From assembly GCA_035315885.1 (NCBI GenBank), contig DATFXM010000131.1, positions 1 through 40,475 of the forward strand: a stretch of DNA of 40,475 nucleotides, given 5' to 3'. Shown here one piece after another: positions 7,465 to 15,754 of the stretch. Both the position numbers and the translations under genes were made by a program. The notes below the pieces were generated by a model that ran no database searches, was not told the DNA's origin, and was given only the letters and a program-made list of their open reading frames with translations. The DNA comes from DATFXM01 sp035315885. GTDB taxonomy: Bacteria > Acidobacteriota > Blastocatellia > UBA7656. Every line of letters begins with the position of its first letter. The stretch's first letter is position 1.

Positions 7465-8139
7465 TTGAAAACCGAAAGAGCCACCGAACAGACCATCTCT
7501 CTGTATTACGATTTGTACACACCCGATGACGCGACAGGCAGGCGGCTTCCGCTTCTGATAGCGTTGCACGGTTACGAGGGCACTAAGGAATCGATGATGT
7601 CGCTCGCGCAGAAAATCAACTCAACGGATTTCGCGATAGTCTCCTTACAAGGGCCGAATGCCTTCTTTGTTCGTGAGAACGGCGAAGTGCCGCAACGGGT
7701 CGGTTTCGGATGGATGATGCAATACAAGGCTCACGAAACGATACGGCTGCATCACGACACGTTGTTATCGATCATCTCGGAGCTGGCTGCTGAAGATGCG
7801 ATCGACCAGCAGCGAATCTTTCTTCTCGGGTTTTCGCAGTCCGTAGCATTGAACTACCGGTTTGCATTCACCTATCCGGACATGGTGCGCGGAGTAGTTG
7901 CAGTATGCGGCGGCATTCCGGGCGACTGGGATCAGGACAAGTACCACGAATGCGCGACAGACGTCTTGATCATCGCGGGGGAAACTGACGACTTTTATCC
8001 GCTTGCGAGGACGTCGACTTTCTCAGAGAAATTAAAGCGGCGCGCGCGATCCGCCGAATTCAGAAGTTACCCGGTAGGTCACGTATTCCCGCGAGAAGCG
8101 TTGCCGGGCATCGACGAATGGCTTCGTGCCAGGATCTAG
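7465..8139 (+). CDS. alpha/beta hydrolase, phospholipase/carboxylesterase type
   Basis: A 224-residue serine hydrolase of the predicted-esterase (Abhydrolase_2) kind. The oxyanion region LLIALHGYEG, the nucleophile elbow GFSQS (Ser about 124), the acid in GETDDFYP (about 175) and the His in VGHVFPRE (about 205) are in the right order. No signal peptide is seen, so it is probably cytoplasmic. The frame is open from 7270, but that part overlaps the divergent PanE-like gene; I choose the TTG at 7465, which has GGAAAG about eight bases upstream. The start is uncertain. Its TAG overlaps the TAG of the convergent glycosyltransferase (shared CTAG at 8136-8139). Confidence 0.75.
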   Translation: MKTERATEQTISLYYDLYTPDDATGRRLPLLIALHGYEGTKESMMSLAQKINSTDFAIVSLQGPNAFFVRENGEVPQRVGFGWMMQYKAHETIRLHHDTLLSIISELAAEDAIDQQRIFLLGFSQSVALNYRFAFTYPDMVRGVVAVCGGIPGDWDQDKYHECATDVLIIAGETDDFYPLARTSTFSEKLKRRARSAEFRSYPVGHVFPREALPGIDEWLRARI

Positions 8140-9932
8140 TCGGCCGGCCTGTTCTGCTTGACGTCGTCCTTCAATTCCAACACGCGAAACGGTCTCGAGG
8201 GATCCGGTCCGGCATGACCAGTCTCAGCGTAGTTGCTGCGAATGAACTCGACGATCTCAGGATAAGGCAACTCGCGCATGCCGCCGTAGACTTCAAGAAT
8301 CATGCGCGGGCGGTTCCGGTAGAGGTCTTCAATCAGATGCGTGCGAGCCTCATCCCAAAACACATCACGCGGGGGAGCAGAAGTGATTTCGGCATCGGGG
8401 AACCGGCCATCAATATAGTATGGAGTCAGGTAGCGAGATGCCGGACGGCAGCCTGTCCTCCAGTAGACGTCGTGCGCGTAGCCCCAGATGTACAGTGGCT
8501 CGCCCGGACCTAAGCGACTACTCACGAACCGAGACACCACCTCGGCTTCTTGCTGTCTCTTGCTCATGCCCCATTGCTGGCTCCGATAGGTCAATCGACC
8601 GGTCAGCGTCTCGTACGCCAGTATCGCGGTCCGATGATGAAATCTCACGACGCCGAACACAAACAACAGAATCACCGAGCCGAATGCAAACGCCCGCTTC
8701 GTTTCGATCCGGCGGTTCTTGATCTCATCTGTCCACTTTAGAAGACGGTCCGCCGCAAGAATCGAGAGACCCGGCAAAGATGGAATGAAATAGTGTCCGA
8801 AGAACCTGCCTCCCAACAGCACAACAGCCAGCGAAACCGCAGTCCACAGAGTTACCGCAACGAGGAACTCTTTGTCGCGAGCTCCGCGGATAGGCTCCCG
8901 ACTTTCGTCCATGACTCCACCGGCGAGGCGGCGAGGGGGCTTCAACGCGGAGGCCGCGGAAATAGACGCCGGTATCCACAATGCGGCGTTGAAAAGGACG
9001 TAGCTTAGGCCGCGACGGGTCAAGAACATCAACCAGCTAGGGAAAGATTCTGATTCTACGTAAAACATGTTCAACATGATCGCGTTGTGCCAGAAGCCCT
9101 CGCCCGCTCCGCTTGTTATCAACCAGCCCGCAAAAAATCCGAGCGTTGCCACAAGACCCGCTGCGAGGTACCCGAGCCGCCGGATGCCTGCGGCAGCAAC
9201 TCGCACGATTGAAACACCGCTCCGCCGGGCCCGGAACAAGATGATCGTTTCATAGAGCACGAAAAAAATCAGGATGAACGCGCCGGTTTGCTTAAACAGA
9301 ATTGCAGACGCAGTCATCACGCCCGACGCGATCGAGTTGAAGGCAGTCCCGAAAAGCATAGATCCTGAACCTGGCGGCTCGTCCCCACGCGAATGTTCAA
9401 GCGCTCTCCAATAAAAGAGAAAAGCAGCTACGTACGGAACGGACAAAAGGAGCTCCGTGTTAGCGGCCATCATGTCCTGATTGAAGTAATTGGTGCTGAA
9501 GTAAACCAGCACAAGCGCTGCGCACAAGGCGGTTCGGACAGAAAGTGCTCTGCGAGTGACGAAGAACAACAGCACTGCGGACAACGAACTCCAAAGCGCC
9601 GCTATAACGTGCAAGGCTTTCATGCTGCGGCCGAAGACCGCAAAGACCGCCGCATAGAAGAACGTAGCTCCGGGCGGCTTGTCGGTTACAACGTCGACGT
9701 ATAAGCGTGCGCCTTCCAGGAGCCTCGTAGCAGTCAGTGCGCGAACTCCTTCATCTCCGTTGAGGAAGTCGTACCGGAAATAGAACGCCCTCAGCAGAAG
9801 GTTGAGCGCAAAGAGTCCCGTCAAAAACAGGATGAAATGCAGCGGTTTTAATGATTCGAGAGCGGTGTGCTGTCCTGCATCTGTCCCACGTGTAGTTTCA
9901 AGCGGCTCTTTTTCGACTTTTGATCCTGACAT
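8136..9932 (-). CDS. GT39/ArnT-like membrane glycosyltransferase
   Basis: A 598-residue integral membrane protein with a hydrophilic N terminus of about 30 residues and then ten or more hydrophobic segments. The first extracytoplasmic loop carries NGDEG (D60, E61), where the catalytic acid of GT-C enzymes of family 39/83 lies, and then DKPPG (84-88), a signature shared with protein O-mannosyltransferases and ArnT. Such enzymes move a sugar from a polyprenyl-phosphate donor to a protein or lipid on the periplasmic side. The C-terminal soluble part (about 450-598) includes YIWGYAHDVYWRTG. No sugar-pathway genes are next to it, so donor and acceptor are unknown. No clear SD precedes the ATG. Confidence 0.8.
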   Translation of the reverse strand: MSGSKVEKEPLETTRGTDAGQHTALESLKPLHFILFLTGLFALNLLLRAFYFRYDFLNGDEGVRALTATRLLEGARLYVDVVTDKPPGATFFYAAVFAVFGRSMKALHVIAALWSSLSAVLLFFVTRRALSVRTALCAALVLVYFSTNYFNQDMMAANTELLLSVPYVAAFLFYWRALEHSRGDEPPGSGSMLFGTAFNSIASGVMTASAILFKQTGAFILIFFVLYETIILFRARRSGVSIVRVAAAGIRRLGYLAAGLVATLGFFAGWLITSGAGEGFWHNAIMLNMFYVESESFPSWLMFLTRRGLSYVLFNAALWIPASISAASALKPPRRLAGGVMDESREPIRGARDKEFLVAVTLWTAVSLAVVLLGGRFFGHYFIPSLPGLSILAADRLLKWTDEIKNRRIETKRAFAFGSVILLFVFGVVRFHHRTAILAYETLTGRLTYRSQQWGMSKRQQEAEVVSRFVSSRLGPGEPLYIWGYAHDVYWRTGCRPASRYLTPYYIDGRFPDAEITSAPPRDVFWDEARTHLIEDLYRNRPRMILEVYGGMRELPYPEIVEFIRSNYAETGHAGPDPSRPFRVLELKDDVKQNRPAD

Positions 9933-10059
9933 GATTATCAGCCGGAGAATATAGCATCTCTGCGTTGCGAGTTTCGCGGTCGTCGGAGATCGACTCGGCC
10001 TGAATGAACCGCGCTACGAGAAAGAATCGGGCTGTCCCTCAATCCGCGATTAAGGGAAG

Positions 10060-10098
10060 TCGGGTTTCACGAAAAGAGCGCAAAGGTTCGCAAAAGCC
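10060..10098 (-). repeat. CTTTGCG-type interspersed element, copy B1 (inverted)
   Basis: Read on the minus strand: GGCTTTTGCGAACC, TTTGCGCTCTTT, then CGTGAAACCCG. It matches copy C at 26062-26102 closely, and the homology includes the GTGAAACCCGA end. Confidence 0.65.
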
Positions 10099-10111
10099 GA
10101 AAACCTCCGGA

Positions 10112-10154
10112 CCCTTTTGCGCCGTTCCGAAATCTCTGCGGTCTTGGCGTGAGA
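10112..10154 (+). repeat. CTTTGCG-type interspersed element, copy B2 (degenerate)
   Basis: AATCTCTGCGG followed by TCTTGGCGTGAGA resembles AATCTTTGCGGCC and TTTGCGTGAAA of copy C. It is opposite to B1, so B1 and B2 form an imperfect inverted repeat that could fold as RNA. Confidence 0.5.
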
Positions 10155-10245
10155 GCCGACTCCTTAGTCGCTCATCGCGGGGACATTGCAAACTCGCTTT
10201 TTAAGCCAAAATCAACTTGAGACGCCGACCGAAACCGACCTTACC

Positions 10246-10275
10246 TTGACGCTCGCTGGCGCGCTTTGCTCTAAT
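10246..10275 (+). promoter_or_regulatory. promoter of the isopropylmalate-synthase-like gene
   Basis: TTGACG (10246-10251), an 18-bp spacer and TCTAAT (10270-10275). The start codon is only 17 bp downstream, which predicts a very short leader. Confidence 0.4.
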
Positions 10276-10291
10276 CCGAAGGGAAACTGAA

Positions 10292-11503
10292 ATGAACCGA
10301 GATGAGCTTATTTACGATTGGAATCGCGTCAGCAGCGAGCCGACTTCGCAGCGCCGCATTGAACTCGACGATGAAACACTGAGGGACGGTCTGCAATCGC
10401 CGTCGGTTATCGATCCTCCTATTGAGAAGAAGATCGCGCTGCTTCATCTGATGGATTCGCTGGGCATCGACAGCGTCGATATAGGTCTTCCCGGCGCGGG
10501 TCCTCGCGCAGTCGCAGATGTAACCAGACTCGCCAAGGAAATCGCCGATTTCAAACTCGATATTCGGCCCAACTGCGCGGCGCGAACCGTTCGGGCTGAC
10601 ATTCAACCGATCATCGACATATCGGAAAAAATCGGCGTCCCGATCGAGGCATGTACGTTTATCGGGTCTAGCCCTATTCGACAGTACGCCGAAGGCTGGT
10701 CTCTTGAAATGATGCTGACCGCAACCGAGGACGCGGTCGAATTCGCGACCTCGCATGGCTTGCCGGTCATGTACGTGACCGAGGACACCACTCGCGCTCA
10801 TCCTGACACGATCAGGGCCCTCTATACCGTCGCCATCCGAGCAGGAGCAAAGCGAATCTGCGTCTGCGATACCGTGGGTCACGCGACGCCGGACGGCGTG
10901 CGAGCTTTGATCCGGCACGTGAAATCGGTCGTCGAAGAGTCCGGAGAGGATGTGAAGATCGATTGGCACGGCCACCAGGATCGAGGGCTCGGTGTCATAA
11001 ACACCATCGCCGCGCTTGAAGCCGGAGCCGACCGCTTGCACGGCACCGCACTGGGAGTCGGAGAACGTGTGGGAAACACGCCGATGGATCAGTTGCTGGT
11101 AAACCTGCAACTGATGGGTTACATTGAGCGCGATCTGTCCCAGTTGACCAAGTACTGCGAGCTGGCCAGCGAATCCACCGGAGTACCCATCCCCATAACA
11201 TATCCGGTCGTTGGCAGGGACGCGTTCAGGACTGCAACCGGGGTTCATGCTTCAGCGGTTATCAAGGCGTTTCGAAAGGGCGATGACTGGCTGGCCGATG
11301 CCGTGTATTCAGGCGTACCGGCGAAGATGTTTGGGCGCGAGCAGCTAATCGAAATCGGCCCGATGAGCGGAAAATCGAACATAGTCTTCTGGCTCGAGCG
11401 CCACGGCATCGAACCCAGGGAAGATCTGGTAGAGCGAATCTTCAACAAGGCTAAGCAAAGCAACTCCGTGTTGACCGACGAAGAGGTGCTCGCACTCATT
11501 TAA
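10292..11503 (+). CDS. DRE-TIM metallolyase, 2-isopropylmalate/homocitrate-synthase-like
   Basis: A 403-residue enzyme of the family that condenses acetyl-CoA with a 2-oxo acid (or splits such products). Visible motifs are DDETLRDG (26-33; Arg31 and Asp27 fit the active site), the metal-binding HGHQ (H226, H228), GVGERVGN (255-262), typical of isopropylmalate and homocitrate synthases, and TGVHASAVIKA near 315. It lacks the C-terminal leucine-binding regulatory domain of full-length LeuA. The HGHQDRGLG string differs from the usual HCHNDLGLA, so substrate use may differ. An SD-like GAAGGGA lies before the ATG. The M20 peptidase follows 23 bp later, so the two probably form an operon. No leuB, leuC or leuD is in the window. 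Confidence 0.75.
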   Translation: MNRDELIYDWNRVSSEPTSQRRIELDDETLRDGLQSPSVIDPPIEKKIALLHLMDSLGIDSVDIGLPGAGPRAVADVTRLAKEIADFKLDIRPNCAARTVRADIQPIIDISEKIGVPIEACTFIGSSPIRQYAEGWSLEMMLTATEDAVEFATSHGLPVMYVTEDTTRAHPDTIRALYTVAIRAGAKRICVCDTVGHATPDGVRALIRHVKSVVEESGEDVKIDWHGHQDRGLGVINTIAALEAGADRLHGTALGVGERVGNTPMDQLLVNLQLMGYIERDLSQLTKYCELASESTGVPIPITYPVVGRDAFRTATGVHASAVIKAFRKGDDWLADAVYSGVPAKMFGREQLIEIGPMSGKSNIVFWLERHGIEPREDLVERIFNKAKQSNSVLTDEEVLALI

Positions 11504-11526
11504 CGCCCGTAGCACCTTCCATCTGA

Positions 11527-12780
11527 ATGGCAAACAGCCTCCAAAACTTCTCTCAACATACAGCCTCACATTGCACTGCAAACGAACGTCTGTTTCGAGG
11601 GCGTGAGGTGCAGCGGGCCTTCGAAGCGATACAAAGCATCAACCGCGGTCTGGACGATGAGCTTGTGCGAATCTGCGAGATTCCAGCCCCGCCATTCAAA
11701 GAGCACGCGAGGACGAAATATATCGCTTCGCGCTTCGAGGAAATCGGGCTGCAGCGGATTCGAATAGATTCGGAAGGCAACGTCATCGCTGAAAGGCCCG
11801 GCGAGCGAGTCGAACCGAGAATTGCGGTATCTGCCCACATAGACACGGTCTTTCCTGAAGGCACTTCTGTCAGAGTCAGACGCGAAGGACGCCGGCTGCT
11901 TGCGCCCGGCATAAGCGACAACACCTGCGGGCTGGTAGGAATGCTTGCGCTTGCGTCGGCGCTTAAAGCCGGGGACATTCGTACTCTCGGCACGATTTAT
12001 TTCGTTGCGACCGTGGGTGAGGAAGGCGAAGGCAATCTTCGCGGTGCGCGCTATCTCTTTACCGAGGGTGAATTCTCGTCCGGGCTGGATGCTTTCATTT
12101 CTCTGGACGGACCGGGGACCGAGCGCATCACCCACCGAGCGCTTGGATCGAGGCGCTACAGAGTCACGGTCAACGGCCCTGGAGGCCACTCCTGGGGTGA
12201 TTTTGGCATAGTCAATCCGGTTCACGCACTTGGCCGCGCTATCGGACGCTTCTCGGCCTATTCGGCGCCGCTTTCTCCTCGGACCTCTTACAACATCGGA
12301 GTTATCGAAGGCGGAAGTTCGGTTAACGCGATACCACAATGCGCCGCGATGACCGTAGATCTACGCTCTATCAGCGAAGAGGAAATCGACAAGCTCGAAG
12401 CTTATCTGCGCAGGGTCGTCGAGTTGGCGATTCGCGAAGAAGACTCTCAAAGAGCGCTCAGCGGCACGCGACTGACCTACGAGATCAAACAGATAGGTCA
12501 CCGCCCATCGGGAGAGACGCCCGCGCGATCGCGTCTGGTGCAAACGGCGTTGGAGTGCTCGAAGCTTTTGGGAATAGATCCGCGGCTGGATTGTTCTTCG
12601 ACCGATTCAAATATCCCGATTTCGCTCGGTATTCCGGCCATCACGATTGGCGCTGGAGGGATGTCAGGGAGTTGTCACAGCCTGTCTGAATGGTATGAGC
12701 CGACTGGGCGGGATCTGGGATTGAAGAGGCTTACTTTGCTAGTGCTGGCGATGTGCGGCGTGGCGGAGGTTGTCGACTAG
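11527..12780 (+). CDS. M20-family zinc peptidase (PepT/di-tripeptidase-like)
   Basis: A 417-residue cytoplasmic metallopeptidase. The two-zinc site is complete: SAHIDT (H104, D106), GISDNTCG (D131), GEEGEG (E165 base, E166), LDGPG (D194) and CHSLSEWYEP (H384). The lid/dimerisation domain (roughly 205-315) contains the family motif NGPGGHSWGDFG. The closest groups are tripeptidase-like M20 enzymes that trim short peptides or acylated amino acids. The ATG at 11527 has no SD; a GTG at 11608 behind GAGGG is an alternative start. It follows the isopropylmalate-synthase-like gene closely and is ended by a strong hairpin at 12817-12836. The substrate is not known. Confidence 0.85.
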   Translation: MANSLQNFSQHTASHCTANERLFRGREVQRAFEAIQSINRGLDDELVRICEIPAPPFKEHARTKYIASRFEEIGLQRIRIDSEGNVIAERPGERVEPRIAVSAHIDTVFPEGTSVRVRREGRRLLAPGISDNTCGLVGMLALASALKAGDIRTLGTIYFVATVGEEGEGNLRGARYLFTEGEFSSGLDAFISLDGPGTERITHRALGSRRYRVTVNGPGGHSWGDFGIVNPVHALGRAIGRFSAYSAPLSPRTSYNIGVIEGGSSVNAIPQCAAMTVDLRSISEEEIDKLEAYLRRVVELAIREEDSQRALSGTRLTYEIKQIGHRPSGETPARSRLVQTALECSKLLGIDPRLDCSSTDSNIPISLGIPAITIGAGGMSGSCHSLSEWYEPTGRDLGLKRLTLLVLAMCGVAEVVD

Positions 12781-12789
12781 ACTACTCGA

Positions 12790-13344
12790 CTAGCCTTCCG
12801 GTGGTCTGGGGGGCAGGCCTCCTTCGGGAGGCTTTTGCGGGGGAACAGACTGACTCCTCGAAGGTGCGCGGCGCACGACGACTAGCGATTGCAGAATCTG
12901 CTCCTTCACCTCGGCGTACGGCTTGTCGCAAATCTTGTCCTTCTCGCGCCAGTTCTTGACCAGATTCCCCACAATCATAAACGCACCGAACTGATAGTTC
13001 ACCGTGTGAAAGAGACTGCTCTCAGGCTCGAGGAAAACAAGCATCTCATGGTCGCGCTCGTAATAGTCCTCCGCGCAACGAACTGCTGAACCCGCGAGTA
13101 CGTTGATTTCTGTCAAAGTGAAATCGCCGTCGATGACGTCCACCGGTGTGAGGGTGGCGAGCTGGCCGAACTCCCCGCGGAACCTGGCTCTTTCTACCTT
13201 TTTCACCTTAACGCGGCCGATGAGAATCGAGCTCCTTACGATTTCATCAAGGGACATAATGCGGAGGCAGGTAGGCGAATGAGACTGCGCGAGCACCGGC
13301 AGAGCCAGGCCCAACGCGGCCAGGAACAAGGCGAGCTTTCTCAT
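12790..13344 (-). CDS. secreted protein of unknown function with a Pro-rich tail
   Basis: 184 residues. A clear signal peptide (MRKLALFLAALGLALPVLAQ) predicts export. The mature part reads like one small beta-rich domain (SSILIGRVKVKKVERA, DVIDGDFTLTEINVLAGSAV, MLVFLEPE) with four cysteines that could form disulfides. The pattern resembles secreted proteins of unknown function in acidobacteria, but I cannot name a family. The C terminus is Pro/Gly-rich (PPQKPPEGG, then LPPRPPEG) because the coding sequence there runs through the terminator of the convergent peptidase gene. An AGGAG sequence lies about 14 bases before the ATG, farther than usual. Confidence 0.7.
   Translation of the reverse strand: MRKLALFLAALGLALPVLAQSHSPTCLRIMSLDEIVRSSILIGRVKVKKVERARFRGEFGQLATLTPVDVIDGDFTLTEINVLAGSAVRCAEDYYERDHEMLVFLEPESSLFHTVNYQFGAFMIVGNLVKNWREKDKICDKPYAEVKEQILQSLVVVRRAPSRSQSVPPQKPPEGGLPPRPPEG
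12817..12836 (+). terminator. Rho-independent terminator of the M20 peptidase operon
   Basis: GCCTCC-TTCG-GGAGGC followed by TTTT: a 6-bp GC stem closed by a stable UUCG tetraloop and a short U run, 37 bp after the peptidase stop. It lies entirely inside the last codons of the opposite-strand gene. Confidence 0.8.
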
Positions 13345-13459
13345 GAACTAACGGCAACTCCTAAACAAGTTGGTAATGCTACCACACGCGGCACACGGGC
13401 GAAAAGTTCCTTTTCCTGCGCAGTTTCCTGAGAACTGCAGTCTCAGGAAGACACGGGCT

Positions 13460-14113
13460 CTAACCCGGAGGCCGTGACCCGTGCGCTGGTTCGACGGGAT
13501 AAGACCGCTTACGTAAGAGTTTGAGGGCAAACAAGCACAGAACTGCGATAAGCGCTATTATAACAACCCACACGCCGTTCCGTCTTATGATCAGCATGGC
13601 GTCTTCGCCGTAGCGCACTGCCAGCCAGCCTTCAATCAAGAACCGCGCCGTCCTTCCGAGGAGTATCGCCACCACGAAGCGCACGGTCTTCAATTTGAAC
13701 ACGCCGGCGCCCAGAACAAACGGCTTAAACGGAAACGGTGGAGGCAATACCGCCGGCACCGCCACCGCCAGCATGTCGTAGCGGCCGAGCAGGTTCTCGA
13801 TGCGACTTCGACGCTCGGGGCTGACCCGGGACAGGGCCGCGGCACCCGCACGCCTCGCAATCAGGTACATGATCGTGCAACCGATTGCGGATCCTACCGC
13901 CGCAGACAAGGCGTACACCGGCATCAACGCCTTGCTTCGCGCACTCAGAACGATCACCGCAACATCCGGACCGCCCGGCAACGGAACCAGCGCGGAGTCC
14001 AGCAGCGATATGCCGAAAACGCCAAACGCGCCCAGCCCCATCAGCCACTCAGCAAGCGCCTTGAGCTGCGCGCCCAGTGACAAGAGCACCGCGCCAGTAG
14101 TCACCGCAGTCAT
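13460..14113 (-). CDS. DedA/VTT-family membrane protein (YqaA-like)
   Basis: A 217-residue protein with about five hydrophobic segments. The region after residue 30 fits the VTT (SNARE-associated) domain: FGISLLDSALVPLPGGPDVAVIVLSAR, a Gly/Ala-rich helix (ALSAAVGSAIGCTIMYLIAR), and the conserved proline-rich reentrant stretch VPAVLPPPFPFKPFVLGAGVF, followed by FVVAILLGRTARFLIEGWLA. DedA-family proteins help move undecaprenyl phosphate or phospholipids across the inner membrane. The tail is basic. The ATG at 14113 lies in a degenerate copy of a 14-bp tandem repeat that extends upstream to 14192; AAGGA about 13 bases before the ATG may act as the SD. Confidence 0.85.
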   Translation of the reverse strand: MTAVTTGAVLLSLGAQLKALAEWLMGLGAFGVFGISLLDSALVPLPGGPDVAVIVLSARSKALMPVYALSAAVGSAIGCTIMYLIARRAGAAALSRVSPERRSRIENLLGRYDMLAVAVPAVLPPPFPFKPFVLGAGVFKLKTVRFVVAILLGRTARFLIEGWLAVRYGEDAMLIIRRNGVWVVIIALIAVLCLFALKLLRKRSYPVEPAHGSRPPG

Positions 14114-14192
14114 CGTTCAGCAGCTCATCCTTCAGCAACCATCCTTCAGCAACCATCCTTCAGTGACTATCCTTCAGTGACTCATCCTTTAG
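14111..14192. repeat. tandem 14-bp repeat running into the DedA-like start codon
   Basis: CATCCTTCAGCAAC at 14126, 14140 and 14154 (last with TGAC), a TATCC variant at 14168 and a CATCCTTTAG variant at 14183; a diverged 15-bp copy at 14111-14125 contains the start codon itself. On the coding strand each unit reads CTGAAGGATG, i.e. an SD-like AAGGA next to an ATG. Confidence 0.85.
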
Positions 14193-14227
14193 TCGACAAC
14201 CTCACAGCTAGTCGACAACCTCACAGC
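14190..14227. repeat. perfect 19-bp tandem duplication
   Basis: TAGTCGACAACCTCACAGC occurs twice without a mismatch at 14190-14208 and 14209-14227, directly next to the 14-bp repeat array. Confidence 0.9.
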
Positions 14228-14266
14228 CGGTAACTTTTGACACCCAGTAACGCGGCACAACAACAA

Positions 14267-14294
14267 GCCCGGCGGGGGCCTTACCTCGCCGGGC
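14267..14294 (-). terminator. terminator of the AAA+ ATPase gene
   Basis: An 8-bp stem GCCCGGCG/CGCCGGGC (14267-14274 with 14287-14294) lies 31 bp after the stop at 14325. On the minus strand it is followed by TTGTTGTTGTG, U-rich but not a pure U run. Confidence 0.65.
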
Positions 14295-14324
14295 CTGGAT
14301 GAACCTATCCTAACGAAGCTGCGC

Positions 14325-15647
14325 TTACTTCTCAATAGCTTTTAGCGGCGCGGTAGTAAGCCCCGAATCGCCGGCGTCGGCTGCCGCCGCACGCTCGTTG
14401 CCATCGTCTTCCTGATCGAACATCTCACCGTACTTTTCGCGATACGGATCGATCAATGCGCCGCCTTCGGACTTGGTGAATAACAGTTTCCCAAGTCCCG
14501 ACTCGTAATCTATGACGACCAGATCTCCGGTCGAGACCTGCGAGGTCGCAACCAGATTCGAGATCGGATAGACAAGGAATCGCTCGATCGCCCGCTTCAA
14601 ATGTCGCGCGCCGTATTTGAAATCGATTCCCTCGTCGAGCAAAAACTGCTTGGCGTTGTCGGTGCAGTTGAAAACAAATTTCTCGCCGGTCCCTTTCATT
14701 ATTCGGGTCTGCACCTGCTGCAGCTCCAGCTCGAGGATTTGTTTGAGATGATGCTCTTTGAGACTCCGGAATACCACGACTTTGTCGATCCGGTTCATGA
14801 ACTCGGGCGAGAACTTTCGCTTCGCCGCTTCTGAAGCCGTGCGATAAATCTTCTGATCCACATCGTCGGCGATCAGGCCTTTTGCGCGCGCTGGCGCGAA
14901 ACCGATCGAGCCGGTGATAAGCTCGCTCATCTCCTTAGCCCCGAGGTTCGAGGTCAGAAAGATCATGCACTTCGAGAAATCTACCCGGCGGTTATCGCCC
15001 AGTGTGAGCGTGGCTTTGTCTAATATTCCCAGAAGGAGCTGCCAGAGTGCGTCAGAAGCCTTCTCGATTTCGTCGAATAAGACAAACGTCAGCTTGTCTC
15101 GATCGTTGTGATACTTGTCGAGGTTTTCCTGGGTGAGCATCGGAGCAGTCTCGCGATGCCCGAGGTAACCGGGTGGCGAGCCGATCAGCTTTGCGATCTC
15201 GTGTGAGTGCTGGAACTCGGCGCAATCAATTTTTACAACCGCATTTGTGTCATCGAACAGGACTTCTGCTGCCGCTTCGACCACGCGCGTCTTTCCCGAG
15301 CCTGTCGGGCCCAGGAAGAGCATCGTGCCGATCGGACGCCCGGGGTTCTGCATCCCCGCGAGATAAATCTGATACAGTCCGGAAATTCGCCTTACTGCGC
15401 GATCCTGACCAACAATCAGCGCACCCAGCTTGCTCTCAAACTCCTGCGCGCGCGGACTCTTGAGGTCGGGGTTAAGAGGAACTCGATTCTGCTCGGATCC
15501 TTGGATCTCTTCCACGTCTTTGCTCCATAAATAAGGCAGCCGCGGGCCCGAAAGGCGGATTTCCCTGGTCCACCGTGCCGCTTGCTCCCTTGTCAAACAT
15601 CTACTCGTCAGATTAATTTCGGGCTCGTGAGTTCGGAGGTCGCTCAC
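14325..15647 (-). CDS. stand-alone ClpB/ClpA D2-type AAA+ ATPase
   Basis: 440 residues with one AAA+ module of the Clp/Hsp100 class. Walker A is GPTGSGKT (113-120), the pore-loop GYLGH is at 160-164, Walker B is VLFDEIEKA (D192, E193), sensor 1 is FLTSN (N234), the arginine finger sits in FMNRID and sensor 2 in GARHLKRAI. This is the second ring of ClpB/ClpA. The N-terminal domain, first AAA ring and ClpB middle coiled coil are missing; a short unrelated N-terminal part (1-70) and an acidic C-terminal tail replace them. I see no clear ClpP-binding IGF loop, so disaggregation or remodelling is more likely than degradation. The start is a GTG at 15647 without an SD. A likely promoter is at 15726-15754. 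Confidence 0.8.
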   Translation of the reverse strand: MSDLRTHEPEINLTSRCLTREQAARWTREIRLSGPRLPYLWSKDVEEIQGSEQNRVPLNPDLKSPRAQEFESKLGALIVGQDRAVRRISGLYQIYLAGMQNPGRPIGTMLFLGPTGSGKTRVVEAAAEVLFDDTNAVVKIDCAEFQHSHEIAKLIGSPPGYLGHRETAPMLTQENLDKYHNDRDKLTFVLFDEIEKASDALWQLLLGILDKATLTLGDNRRVDFSKCMIFLTSNLGAKEMSELITGSIGFAPARAKGLIADDVDQKIYRTASEAAKRKFSPEFMNRIDKVVVFRSLKEHHLKQILELELQQVQTRIMKGTGEKFVFNCTDNAKQFLLDEGIDFKYGARHLKRAIERFLVYPISNLVATSQVSTGDLVVIDYESGLGKLLFTKSEGGALIDPYREKYGEMFDQEDDGNERAAAADAGDSGLTTAPLKAIEK

Positions 15648-15725
15648 GGCGCTATTATATCCTTGATACTGCGAGACTCGCCACGCAGCAGCCTTCTGTT
15701 GGTGAAGGGGCTTGTGTGTAGTGCC

Positions 15726-15754
15726 CTTTTATTCTAAGCCCCATTGTTTGTCAA
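15726..15754 (-). promoter_or_regulatory. promoter of the AAA+ ATPase gene
   Basis: Minus strand TTGACA (15754-15749), 17-bp spacer, TAAAAG (15731-15726). Its -35 overlaps the -35 of the divergent promoter at 15748-15775. Confidence 0.55.

Larger units (their letters stand above)
9933..10245. other. intergenic region with two repeat copies, no gene seen
   Basis: The gap between the glycosyltransferase start and the promoter at 10246 holds an inverted pair of CTTTGCG-type elements (10060-10154). Open frames across it follow the repeats and do not resemble genes. Confidence 0.6.

Noticed and set aside
10271..11248. 325-codon frame on the minus strand
   Set aside because: It is antisense to the isopropylmalate-synthase-like gene, which carries the family motifs.
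14126..14227. CRISPR array or phage attachment site
   Set aside because: Units are 14 and 19 bp without unique spacers, and no integrase or tRNA gene is near.
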